This document shows positions 24,003 through 31,192 of a stretch of DNA of 64,000 nucleotides, one piece after another. The notes beneath the pieces are model-generated. The model was not told the origin of the DNA. It ran no database searches and saw nothing but the letters and a program-made list of their open reading frames with translations. The stretch lies in the IMG/VR virus record IMGVR_UViG_3300047552_000255, positions 1 to 64,000 of that record, one strand, 5' to 3'. The position numbers were made by a program, and so were the translations under genes. Each line of letters starts with the position of its first letter. Within the stretch, counting starts at the first letter, position 1. Source of the stretch: a virus.

Positions 24003-25772
24003 TTACGTCAGCCCCGCTCCAGAGGCGAACCAAGTGTTTGCAGCCTGCTTGCGGACAGTCATCATCCCGTACGCAGCGAGGGTGCGGTTCCCGGTGTTTG
24101 CCGTGCCAGCCTGACGCAACGTGCAACCAGTATCCTGCGTGATGGTGATCGACGCAGCCGAGGTGTTGGTGATGGTGAATGTCGCTCCAACAGCGATTGC
24201 TGGCTTCGTCGTGTCGGACGGGATAGTCACCCCAGCCGTTGTGTCAACGGAAGACCCGCGATCAGTGGCGTCAAGCGTGTAGGTTGCAGACTTCACAACC
24301 GACGGGACATCGCGCAGTCGATCAACGAACGCAGTGGTCGCCACGTTGGTTGTGGCATCCCCGTAGGTTTGGGTCGTGTATGTCGGTGCTGCGTGAACGT
24401 GGTCTGCGCGTGCATACCGTGTTGACGTTCCAACGGCGGCAGTTCCTAGTGCGGCTGGCGTGGCGGACGCTGCCTGCCCAAGAACGAATGCAGTGGTTGC
24501 AAGGGCCGTGGTGTTGGTGTCTACAGCTTGGGTTGTGGAAGCGCCAGAGAACGTGGTGGCTATCAGTGTCCCAGACATGGTCAGGGTATTGACAGCACTG
24601 CGGTAAAGGAACGTGTCAGTTCCGAAACTCATCCCGCCAGCTTGGGTGGTAGTGCTAGAGCCAACCCGCAGCACCGCAGATGCGGACGCAAATGCACCAG
24701 CACCAACCGCAATGTTCCGGGCAGCATCCCAGTCGTACGGGACGCTGTACTCACTCCCCAGACCTTGATCCCCCCAACGCGCTGTCAGGCACTTCATCGT
24801 TGAGATGCCAAGCGGCACCGCAGATGTCATGGTGATAGTCAACCGCAGGTACAGATCGCCAGACGGCTGGTTCATCGCAATAGCACACGGCAGCGAATTG
24901 ACTGGGTTGCCAGTTGATGTGTGGCGCACCGTCCAGTTCACGTTGTCGGCGGATGACTCAATGAGAACATCCTTGGTGGAACCGGGGTTGTAGGTGAACC
25001 CGATCAGGAACCAAGAAACCGAAGACCAAGCAACGCCTGTACTCCAAGTCCACCGAGCGGCTGTCTTTGTGACGCCGTCAATGATGTTGGCCCCTGCGCC
25101 TTCTTTCCCGGCGAAGATGGATGTGTTTAGTGTGTCAGCAGCCCAGACAGTTGTGAATGTCTCAAATGCTGGCGTCCCAAAAGCACGGTTGAAGGCCAAC
25201 ATGTCATGCCACACATACATCGGTAGCGGAAACATGTTGATGGCGTTGTTGCTGTTCGGGGCGCTGTAGAAGTTGCTGTTGAGGGCGCTGTTATACACAA
25301 GCCCGTAGTTGCCGACAACGAACTCGCTGGCCTCCAGCCTGCCAGAAGATGGCGTGTACTTCAGCTTGGTGCTGGACGTTTTTACGGTGTTCCCAGCTGC
25401 GGCTGTTGCAACCAGCGGGTAGTAGGCAGCAGCAGTTGAGTTGTCGTCTGTCGAGCTGAACGCGCCGCCAGTAGCTCCCTGCGGGATGCCGAGGTTCAGC
25501 GTCTGGTTCGGTGCTGTGCCCGTGACTGTCGCCGTTGCACTGCTGCCCGGAGTCAGGGTGCTGACAGTGCCAATCGTCAGTGTGTTCGCGGGGCCGTCTG
25601 CGCCATCATTGCCGGGCGCGCCTTGGATGCCCTGCGGACCCTGCGGACCCATCGGGCCAGCCGTTACCAGCGACACCGTGGTGGAAACCGGGGTCTGTAC
25701 CGCTACCAGCGACTGGGAGGACTGGACAACAACCGATGCCGCAGTCTGGCTGACTACGACGAAGTCGGTCAT
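24003..25772 (-). CDS. Tail fibre with collagen-like segment
   Basis: 589 residues. Residues about 40-60 carry a collagen-like PMGPQGPQGIQGAPGNDG triplet run. The middle (SADNVNWTVRHTSTGNPVNS) resembles a carbohydrate-binding beta sandwich, and the C-terminal region has repeated TxATTAFV / ADHVHA motifs typical of fibre tips. Followed directly by the Gly-rich adhesin. Confidence 0.75.
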   Translation of the reverse strand: MTDFVVVSQTAASVVVQSSQSLVAVQTPVSTTVSLVTAGPMGPQGPQGIQGAPGNDGADGPANTLTIGTVSTLTPGSSATATVTGTAPNQTLNLGIPQGATGGAFSSTDDNSTAAAYYPLVATAAAGNTVKTSSTKLKYTPSSGRLEASEFVVGNYGLVYNSALNSNFYSAPNSNNAINMFPLPMYVWHDMLAFNRAFGTPAFETFTTVWAADTLNTSIFAGKEGAGANIIDGVTKTAARWTWSTGVAWSSVSWFLIGFTYNPGSTKDVLIESSADNVNWTVRHTSTGNPVNSLPCAIAMNQPSGDLYLRLTITMTSAVPLGISTMKCLTARWGDQGLGSEYSVPYDWDAARNIAVGAGAFASASAVLRVGSSTTTQAGGMSFGTDTFLYRSAVNTLTMSGTLIATTFSGASTTQAVDTNTTALATTAFVLGQAASATPAALGTAAVGTSTRYARADHVHAAPTYTTQTYGDATTNVATTAFVDRLRDVPSVVKSATYTLDATDRGSSVDTTAGVTIPSDTTKPAIAVGATFTITNTSAASITITQDTGCTLRQAGTANTGNRTLAAYGMMTVRKQAANTWFASGAGLT

Positions 25773-26119
25773 CGGGTCACCTCTTTGCTCAGAGTCACGG
25801 AGCCTTGGACAAGGCGGGTCACGGTGCCATCGCCTGCCACCAGCTCAAGGTCATAGACCGCGCTGCTGAACGACATGGCGGCAGTGGACGCTGCGGAGAT
25901 GACTGCCTGCACAGTCCCGGTTGCCGGGGTAATCACGATGCCGCCGTTGGCGGTGGTCAGGTCTGCGATGGTGGTTGCCGCTGTGATGCTCTGGCGAATC
26001 TGCATGCGGCCTGTGTAGCCAGTGAGGTTGATCGCAACCCCGGCGCTGTCAGTCCACTGGAACGACTGGTTGAAGGTCGCGCCCTGCTCAATAACCAAGT
26101 CTGCTTGTGCTGCTGCCAT
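25769..26119 (-). CDS. Small tail/baseplate-like protein
   Basis: 116 residues from the ATG at 26119; the frame upstream to 26365 is a shadow of the neighbouring gene. The sequence ADLVIEQGATFNQSFQWTDS followed by INLTGYTGRMQIR is a widespread phage tail motif. Overlaps the fibre start by four bases. Probably a baseplate/fibre connector. Confidence 0.7.
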   Translation of the reverse strand: MAAAQADLVIEQGATFNQSFQWTDSAGVAINLTGYTGRMQIRQSITAATTIADLTTANGGIVITPATGTVQAVISAASTAAMSFSSAVYDLELVAGDGTVTRLVQGSVTLSKEVTR

Positions 26120-26120
26120 G

Positions 26121-26771
26121 TTAGAACTCGTTGAAGCGGACGGAGATGCTGCCCTGCACGCGACCGCGTGTGGAGATGCCCTTGGCCCGGTTGATGTAAT
26201 AGCGGAACACGCGCTCTTGCTCCATCGCCTTGCCGTCGTCGCTGTAGAACTGAGCGGGCATGGCGTGAAGACGTTTGCGGGCCCCGGCCACGATGGCTTC
26301 GACCCAGTCGTTGAACAGGATGTCGTCGAGCGACGTCGCGCTGCGGGTGGGCTTGGTAGCCACACGAGCGGAGATCATGTTATCGGCGGACGTGTCGGGG
26401 ACTGGGTACAGGCCGACGACTCCGGGGGTGATCTCGTAATACACGCTAGGCGCGCCGGTCATGGGAGTCGTGGTCCCTGCGGTTGCCACGTACGCCAGAA
26501 CGGTGTCTATCTCAGTGGTGGCTGCGGGTTCGAGAAGTCGAGTGCCGTACCAGACCTTCTTGGTCACAACGACAGCGTGGTCGCTAGGCACGCTCATGTC
26601 GTACGTGCCCTGCCCTGCTACTGCCGACTGAGGGTCCACAGTGAGCTGGGTGATGCCAGTCTCTTCGCAGAACTCGATGGCCGAGTCAACCAGTGCCTGA
26701 CGCGCCAGCGGATCGGGACAGCCCGCGACCCACGGCATCAGACGGGACATGAAGGTGTCGAGTGTTTTCAT
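26121..26771 (-). CDS. Head-tail adaptor / tail tube-like protein
   Basis: 216 residues, starting MKTLDTFMSRLMPWVAGCPD and with an even distribution of helix and strand. It overlaps the preceding adaptor gene by four bases. Proteins of this size and composition between the capsid and nozzle genes of podoviruses form the adaptor ring below the portal. No enzymatic motif. Confidence 0.7.
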   Translation of the reverse strand: MKTLDTFMSRLMPWVAGCPDPLARQALVDSAIEFCEETGITQLTVDPQSAVAGQGTYDMSVPSDHAVVVTKKVWYGTRLLEPAATTEIDTVLAYVATAGTTTPMTGAPSVYYEITPGVVGLYPVPDTSADNMISARVATKPTRSATSLDDILFNDWVEAIVAGARKRLHAMPAQFYSDDGKAMEQERVFRYYINRAKGISTRGRVQGSISVRFNEF

Positions 26772-27457
26772 TTAGCGGTCGCCACACTGGCGGGTGAATA
26801 TGGGAGCTGCTCGTTGTTCGGGTTCTGCTCCAAGAGCTGGTTCTTGAGCGCGTTGATCGAGCCCTCGAACAGAGCGCGGTGGGCAGCGGCCTTGGCACTG
26901 ATGTCGCCGAACTCGGCGTCCTTGGTGAGCGCCCGGTAGCACAGGTAGTCCACCAAAGCGGAGACCGTGGCGTCGGCCAGTGTGATGTTGTCTGTTGTCG
27001 CTGCTACGAGCGCGGGGAGAGCCGCGTAGCGGAGCTGAACCTTGGCCCCAGCCACGGCTGGCGGGTAGACCTGAAACAGCTTGGGGAAGCGCGGGTCGTA
27101 GCAGTAGTGCTTGATCGTTGCCGACTTGGCACCGCTGTGCCAGTCTGGGTCGTAGGTGTCTAACATGTCAGACGACACGACCGTCATGGCCCGACCGGGG
27201 GTTACCCCATCGGAGCCGAGGTTACGCGCCACGCGCAAGATTTGGTGCAGTGTGGCTACGCTCGATGCGTCCTGCGACGCGCCTGCCGCCAGAGTGAACG
27301 CAGCCGATACGGGGTTCAACTCGGGGAAGATGATGACAGCTTCTCGCTGGCCGTCCGAGAGCCAGCCGAGCATTTCAGGGACAGTCCAGCGGACGTTGCC
27401 CACGTCGTTGAGCAGGAACGCAGCTTTGTCGATGACGCTTTGGGCAGTGGTTGCCAT
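26768..27457 (-). CDS. Head-tail adaptor, DUF6682-like
   Basis: 229 residues from the ATG at 27457. The opening TTAQSVIDKAAFLLNDVGNVRW and the later MLGWLSDGQREAVIIFPELN match the DUF6682-type adaptor seen right after capsid genes. The upstream ATG at 27484 was rejected because it lies in the terminator hairpin. Transcribed from a promoter that starts within that hairpin (27506-27535). Confidence 0.75.
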   Translation of the reverse strand: MATTAQSVIDKAAFLLNDVGNVRWTVPEMLGWLSDGQREAVIIFPELNPVSAAFTLAAGASQDASSVATLHQILRVARNLGSDGVTPGRAMTVVSSDMLDTYDPDWHSGAKSATIKHYCYDPRFPKLFQVYPPAVAGAKVQLRYAALPALVAATTDNITLADATVSALVDYLCYRALTKDAEFGDISAKAAAHRALFEGSINALKNQLLEQNPNNEQLPYSPASVATAK

Positions 27458-27470
27458 TGAGATACCCCAA

Positions 27471-27502
27471 GAAAAAGACCCCACCCGGTTAGCCGAGTGG
27501 GG
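27471..27502 (-). terminator. Strong rho-independent terminator after the major capsid gene
   Basis: On the minus strand, a 10-bp stem (CCCCACTCGG / CCGGGTGGGG, 27479-27502, one G-T pair) closes a CTAA loop and is followed by TCTTTTTC. It ends most transcripts that come through the capsid gene, so capsid expression can be set apart from the downstream adaptor and tail genes. Confidence 0.85.
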
Positions 27503-27505
27503 CCC

Positions 27506-27535
27506 ATTTTACACGCTAACGTGCTTAGCGCACAA
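27506..27535 (-). promoter_or_regulatory. Promoter with operator, starting inside the terminator
   Basis: -35 TTGTGC (27530-27535), 18-bp spacer, -10 TAAAAT (27506-27511). The operator element is 27516-27527 and includes the capsid stop codon. The predicted transcript starts near 27499, within the first arm of the terminator, so this RNA cannot form the hairpin and escapes termination. Confidence 0.55.
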
Positions 27536-28547
27536 CCAGCACAGCGAGGGCTTCGGGCTTCACAACCTTGTAGCCGTAGATGTTCAGAGCACGGATGTAG
27601 TCACCGAAATCGTTAGGATTGCGGATGGTTTCCATCTTGGTGATCTGGCTGGCGAAGGTGATACCGGACTTGTGACCAGCCACAACCACGCGGCGCTTGT
27701 TAGCGTTGGTGGTAGCGGTGATGCTGGTCTCGTTGCCAGCGCCCGAGGTCCACACAGTGGCGTTAGCCGCAGCGTAGGGGAGCTGGTTAGTCACGTACAC
27801 CGTGAAGCGGTCGATCATGCCGATCTTGCCGTTGCGAACCACAGACTGGCTGTCACCCATGAATTGGGCTTGTGCCAGATTGGTGTTCATCAACAGGGCG
27901 CGGGTGGCCGGGTCGATCAGCAGGAAGCGGTCAGCTTCAGGCACGTTCTGCTCGTCCAGAACCGAAGACAGTTGCAGAATCTTCGTCAGGATGTTGGCAG
28001 CGTCGCCAGCGGTTGCGTTGATGGCGATGGGGGTGCCGGAGCTGCCCAGATCGTAGGAACCAGACTTCACACCAGCGGTTGCGCCTTGGTTGGCGGCAGC
28101 GGCGGAGAAGATGGTGTTGTAGATCACCGTCGAGTCGATAGCGATCTTCATCTGCTCGCCAGCGTCAGCCGAGAACATGTCGAGCAGGTTCGGCTTGGCT
28201 TGGAAGTCCAGAACGTCGTTGATCTGGAAGGCGAAGGCCTTGCCCTTGTCGATCACCATTTCTTGGGTGTCAGGAGTCGGAACTTGGTAGTTCAGACCGG
28301 AGCCACCGACGGCGTAGTCCGACACAGTGATGGTCGGAGCCGTGTTGATGATGACCTTGTCGCCCATCGAACCGATTTCACCTTGCCAGTTGGTGTTGGC
28401 AATTTCGCCGAAGACGGTGGCGGCATAGAACTTGGCGTTCAGCTTGGCCGACCAGACGGCGGGGATGAAGTTACCCGAGTAGGGGGTAGCGGTGTTGAAC
28501 GGAGCGGACGTCGGGAAGACGGCGGAAGAGTTGCGAGTTACTGCCAT
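27525..28547 (-). CDS. Major capsid protein
   Basis: 340 residues, HK97-fold type of the podovirus coat group. Starts MAVTRNSSAVFPTSAPFNTA, with FIPAVWSAKLNAKFYAATVF and GEIGSMGDKVIINTAPTITV in the N-terminal third, and ends with GYKVVKPEALAVLVVR. TAGGAG lies eight bases from the ATG. The gene follows scaffold and candidate decoration genes and is followed by a strong terminator. Confidence 0.9.
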   Translation of the reverse strand: MAVTRNSSAVFPTSAPFNTATPYSGNFIPAVWSAKLNAKFYAATVFGEIANTNWQGEIGSMGDKVIINTAPTITVSDYAVGGSGLNYQVPTPDTQEMVIDKGKAFAFQINDVLDFQAKPNLLDMFSADAGEQMKIAIDSTVIYNTIFSAAAANQGATAGVKSGSYDLGSSGTPIAINATAGDAANILTKILQLSSVLDEQNVPEADRFLLIDPATRALLMNTNLAQAQFMGDSQSVVRNGKIGMIDRFTVYVTNQLPYAAANATVWTSGAGNETSITATTNANKRRVVVAGHKSGITFASQITKMETIRNPNDFGDYIRALNIYGYKVVKPEALAVLVVR

Positions 28548-28571
28548 GATTTTCTCCTAAATGGCTGTGGG

Positions 28572-28937
28572 TTAAACGGCGCGGTGGAAGTCAGCACCGT
28601 TGGCGCTACCAACAGCGATGAAGACGGCTTGACCAGAAGCGGCCAAGGTGACACCCGCATTCAGGGTTCCGGCGCTGGCGATGGCCGAGATGGTTCCGCC
28701 CAGCGGGGGATAGATAGTCGTGGCAGTTGCAACCGTGTTGGTCACGATCACGATGGAGCCAGCGGGCAGCACAGGCAGGGCCATGCCGGAGGTAGCGTTG
28801 ACCGTGGTGAGCACGTTCAAGCCGCCGGACAGGGTGCCGGATGCGATTGCGAGGGCCTGAGTCGTGAGAGACGCAGGGACAGTCACGGACTTTTCCGCGC
28901 CGCCCACGAACTGGACGGGAGACGAGACGTTTGCCAT
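28572..28937 (-). CDS. Candidate head decoration protein
   Basis: 121 residues, Ala/Thr/Ser/Val-rich, all-beta, beginning MANVSSPVQFVGGAEKSVTV. It lies between scaffold and major capsid genes, the classic place for a cementing/decoration protein. TTGGAG precedes the ATG. No motif identifies it further. Confidence 0.65.
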   Translation of the reverse strand: MANVSSPVQFVGGAEKSVTVPASLTTQALAIASGTLSGGLNVLTTVNATSGMALPVLPAGSIVIVTNTVATATTIYPPLGGTISAIASAGTLNAGVTLAASGQAVFIAVGSANGADFHRAV

Positions 28938-28974
28938 TTGTGTTTACTCCAAAATCGCCCCCGCCAGTGCCGAC

Positions 28975-29937
28975 TTACCTGATGCGGCCTTCGGAGAGAG
29001 CTGTGTTAATCACGGCCTCGATCTGCATGGCTTCTTGCTCACGACCCCGGTAGAGTCCTCGGCGAACGTCGTCATAAAACTTGTTCACGTCGGCCTGCGA
29101 GATCACCCGGTCCTCTTGCGGGGCGGGCTGAGAAGCGCCTGTGCTTTTCGGGCTTACCTGCTTGTCCAAGGGGTCAGGCTGCGGTGCGGCTTTAGTGGGC
29201 CCGGCGAAGGTGCGGAACACGGCTGCTGCCCGTTCTGCGTTAAGCGTCTCGCGTGCATGCGTCAGAGCGTTCTGTCGCGGCACACCATAGACAGGATCAG
29301 CTTCGGCCAGCCAAGCGAGGAATCGCTCGTCGGCGTTGATCTGCTCCCAGTCTGGGACCATCTTTGCCAGCTTGTCGAAGAACATCTCCTCGGCTGTCAC
29401 CACAGTGTGTTGGGTCACCCCAGTCATCTGCTCTGACAACTTTCTGATCTGCTCCTCCAAAGCCGACGCCTTGGTCTCAAACGCTTGGGCGGCATTACGG
29501 ATCGCTCCGCTTGCTACCCGGTTCACCATGTCCACCAAGTCCTCGCCGAAGTTATCGACGTCCTTGGGGTCCACAACGTGTTTCGGTGCTTGCTGCTGCG
29601 GCTCGGGCTGTCGGGACAACTGCTCCATACGCTGCACGGCGTCTGTGAGCTGCTTCTCCAAGTCCTTGACCTGTTTGTGCAGGGCTGGGACTTCAGCGTT
29701 GTACTTTCCTTGCAGAACCTTGTACCGCGCCTCGAAGGGATCGGCTTGGGGTGCTGGGTCCGGTACAGCGGGCGCTGCTTGGGGCTCCGCCACCTGTTGT
29801 GGCTGGGCTTGCTGTTGGGGTTCCGCGTTCTCGGCTGGCAGTAAAGACAGACTGCTTGGCTCTGGGGCTTTGTTGGCCTCGGCCAGCATCGCGTCTGCTG
29901 CATCAACTTGCGCTTGAACCTGTTTGGGCAATGCCAT
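28975..29937 (-). CDS. Scaffolding protein
   Basis: 320 residues, strongly charged and helical. The N-terminal third is Pro/Gln/Ala-rich (PQADPFEARYKVLQGKYNAE), the middle forms long coiled coils (ALEEQIRKLSEQMTG), and the end is basic. The position, directly upstream of capsid genes, and composition fit an internal scaffold expelled before DNA packaging. Its promoter carries the operator element. Confidence 0.75.
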   Translation of the reverse strand: MALPKQVQAQVDAADAMLAEANKAPEPSSLSLLPAENAEPQQQAQPQQVAEPQAAPAVPDPAPQADPFEARYKVLQGKYNAEVPALHKQVKDLEKQLTDAVQRMEQLSRQPEPQQQAPKHVVDPKDVDNFGEDLVDMVNRVASGAIRNAAQAFETKASALEEQIRKLSEQMTGVTQHTVVTAEEMFFDKLAKMVPDWEQINADERFLAWLAEADPVYGVPRQNALTHARETLNAERAAAVFRTFAGPTKAAPQPDPLDKQVSPKSTGASQPAPQEDRVISQADVNKFYDDVRRGLYRGREQEAMQIEAVINTALSEGRIR

Positions 29938-29972
29938 TTCTCTCTCCTAGCCGGTCTTTCCGGTGTTAGGTA

Positions 29973-30001
29973 AACACAACGCTAACGTGCTAACACGTCA
30001 A
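29973..30001 (-). promoter_or_regulatory. Minus-strand promoter region with operator
   Basis: A good -35 TTGACG (29996-30001) precedes, at a distance of 17 bp, a weak -10 TGTGTT (29973-29978). The spacer holds the operator GTTAGCACGTTAG (29982-29994 on the opposite strand). Geometry is the same as at 30229, which supports the site despite the poor -10. Confidence 0.45.
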
Positions 30002-30011
30002 CGGACAAAAA

Positions 30012-30221
30012 TCAGCGTTTCACCGCGCCCGGTGCTACTTCAAGTAGCTTCACCATCTGTTGCAGTAATCCGGCACGCCCTTGAGCGCGGCGAAGCTGAT
30101 CAACATCCGGTGTTTGGATAAGTGCCTCGACTTCAAACGAGAGCTTCTGTTCAAGCCAGTCCCGAAATTTGCTGTTTCGGGCAAGGTAATCAAACAGCGC
30201 CAGCTCTTCGTCCTTAGTCAT
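30012..30221 (-). CDS. Small head-region protein (69 aa)
   Basis: MTKDEELALFDYLARNSKFR; acidic N-terminus, helical, basic C-terminus. Small proteins of this type lie between portal and scaffold genes in many phages. It has its own near-consensus promoter (30229-30257). Confidence 0.65.
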   Translation of the reverse strand: MTKDEELALFDYLARNSKFRDWLEQKLSFEVEALIQTPDVDQLRRAQGRAGLLQQMVKLLEVAPGAVKR

Positions 30222-30228
30222 TGGCGGA

Positions 30229-30257
30229 TATATAACACTAACGCGTTAGACCGTCAA
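30229..30257 (-). promoter_or_regulatory. Best example of operator-in-spacer promoter
   Basis: -35 TTGACG (30252-30257), exactly 17 bp, -10 TATATA (30229-30234). The spacer contains the perfect 12-bp palindrome CTAACGCGTTAG (30238-30249). A protein bound here would block RNA polymerase. This is the reference copy for the motif family. Confidence 0.7.
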
Positions 30258-30496
30258 GCAATATCGCCGCCGAGCAGATCATCAACATTCGCTGTGACTT
30301 CTGCCTTGCGTGCTTTCTTGGCCGGTTTAGCTTCCACGTCAGTGATGTCCTTGAGCTGCGCCAACACTTCTTCGCCCTCGGGGGTCAGAATCATCGCGCC
30401 GCCGGGAACCTTGATGCCGACGTCTTTGTGACGCCAGATCAGACGGTTGCCGAAGTATTCGGCCTTCTCGCTCAGGAACAGTTCTTCGTCGGTCAT
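30254..30496 (-). CDS. Hypothetical head-region protein (80 aa)
   Basis: MTDEELFLSEKAEYFGNRLI at the start, and a Lys/Ala-rich tail ending in DDLLGGDIA. Overlaps the preceding gene by four bases. No domain recognised; probably expressed with the small head genes. Confidence 0.6.
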   Translation of the reverse strand: MTDEELFLSEKAEYFGNRLIWRHKDVGIKVPGGAMILTPEGEEVLAQLKDITDVEAKPAKKARKAEVTANVDDLLGGDIA

Positions 30497-30687
30497 TTCT
30501 TGTTGGTGGCGACAGAGCCACTGATAGCGGACACCGACTTGCCAGTAGTCTTCAGAGCGTCCACGTTGATGGAGCCAGAAGTGTGGGGGTGGCTCTTGCC
30601 GTTACCGAGCTGGTTCGGAGCGCAGTAGCCGCCGTTGGATTCCACCGATTTGGAGGTGGCGCGGAGTTTGTTTACGTCGATAGACAT
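30493..30687 (-). CDS. Hypothetical protein (64 aa)
   Basis: MSIDVNKLRATSKSVESNGG; Ser/Gly/Asn/Thr-rich with alternating Lys, little secondary structure. AAGGAG precedes the ATG by seven bases. Function unknown; lies in the small head-gene group. Confidence 0.6.
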   Translation of the reverse strand: MSIDVNKLRATSKSVESNGGYCAPNQLGNGKSHPHTSGSINVDALKTTGKSVSAISGSVATNKK

Positions 30688-30697
30688 GGATTTCTCC

Positions 30698-30838
30698 TTA
30701 CTTTTTGAACTTGGCGAAGGGGTTACCCTTTGCCTGCTTGCGGTCCAGAGCTTCCTCTTTACGAGAACCCTCTTTCATGCCCTTGGGCTCCTTATCCTTC
30801 TTGGACTTCTCGAAGGGGAGCGGTTTCTTGGTAGCCAT
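30698..30838 (-). CDS. Very basic small protein (46 aa)
   Basis: MATKKPLPFEKSKKDKEPKG and further Lys-rich sequence ending NPFAKFKK; about one third of residues are Lys. GGAG precedes the ATG by six bases. The composition suggests nucleic-acid or capsid-interior binding (inference). It has a promoter with operator at 30857-30885. Confidence 0.65.
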   Translation of the reverse strand: MATKKPLPFEKSKKDKEPKGMKEGSRKEEALDRKQAKGNPFAKFKK

Positions 30839-30856
30839 ACGGACTCCTTGGTGAAA

Positions 30857-30885
30857 ATTGTAATCTGTTAGTGCGTTAGTGTACA
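30857..30885 (-). promoter_or_regulatory. Promoter with operator in spacer
   Basis: -10 TACAAT (30857-30862), 17 bp, -35-like TGTACA (30880-30885). The spacer contains GTTAGTGCGTTAG (30867-30879), the same 13-mer as at 9364. Would start the transcript for the small basic protein. Confidence 0.5.
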
Positions 30886-30887
30886 GG

Positions 30888-30971
30888 TCAGTCTTTGCCC
30901 ATGCGAGCAATCGACCAGCCCCAGTAAGCCAGAACGCCGTAGACGATCATGAGGATGGTGAGGAGACTCAT
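30888..30971 (-). CDS. Tiny membrane peptide (27 aa)
   Basis: Starts MSLLTILMIVYGVLAYWGWS, a single membrane span, then a short basic/acidic tail. Its ATG overlaps the stop of the lipoprotein gene as ATGA, suggesting translational coupling. Possible partner of the lipoprotein in the envelope. Very short, so uncertain. Confidence 0.45.
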   Translation of the reverse strand: MSLLTILMIVYGVLAYWGWSIARMGKD

Positions 30972-31192
30972 TTGTGCTCAAACCCGAAGCAGTGCTTCAT
31001 TTCGTGAGCCACCAGCCAGTCGGGGGCTTCGCGCTCCATTGCAACGTAGCACCTGTCTGCCATCACCAGAGCACATCCTGCCGAGTGGCCGCACTTGCGG
31101 TCTACCCATGTGATCGTTGTTGTCTCGCGCGGGTTGGTCAGTACCATGTCAGAGCAGCCGGTGAGCAGGAGGGCTAGGAGGATGGGCTTCAT
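30968..31192 (-). CDS. Small lipoprotein with metzincin-like zinc motif
   Basis: 74 residues from the ATG at 31192. The signal MKPILLALLLTGCSD has a clear lipobox (LTGC). The C-terminus carries HEMKHCFGFEH, a full HExxHxxGxxH zinc-binding motif of metzincin-type peptidases. The gene is coupled to the head-spike fibre gene (four-base overlap). Size is far below normal metalloproteases, so activity is unproven. It could be an outer-membrane exposed exclusion or lysis factor. Confidence 0.6.
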   Translation of the reverse strand: MKPILLALLLTGCSDMVLTNPRETTTITWVDRKCGHSAGCALVMADRCYVAMEREAPDWLVAHEMKHCFGFEHK

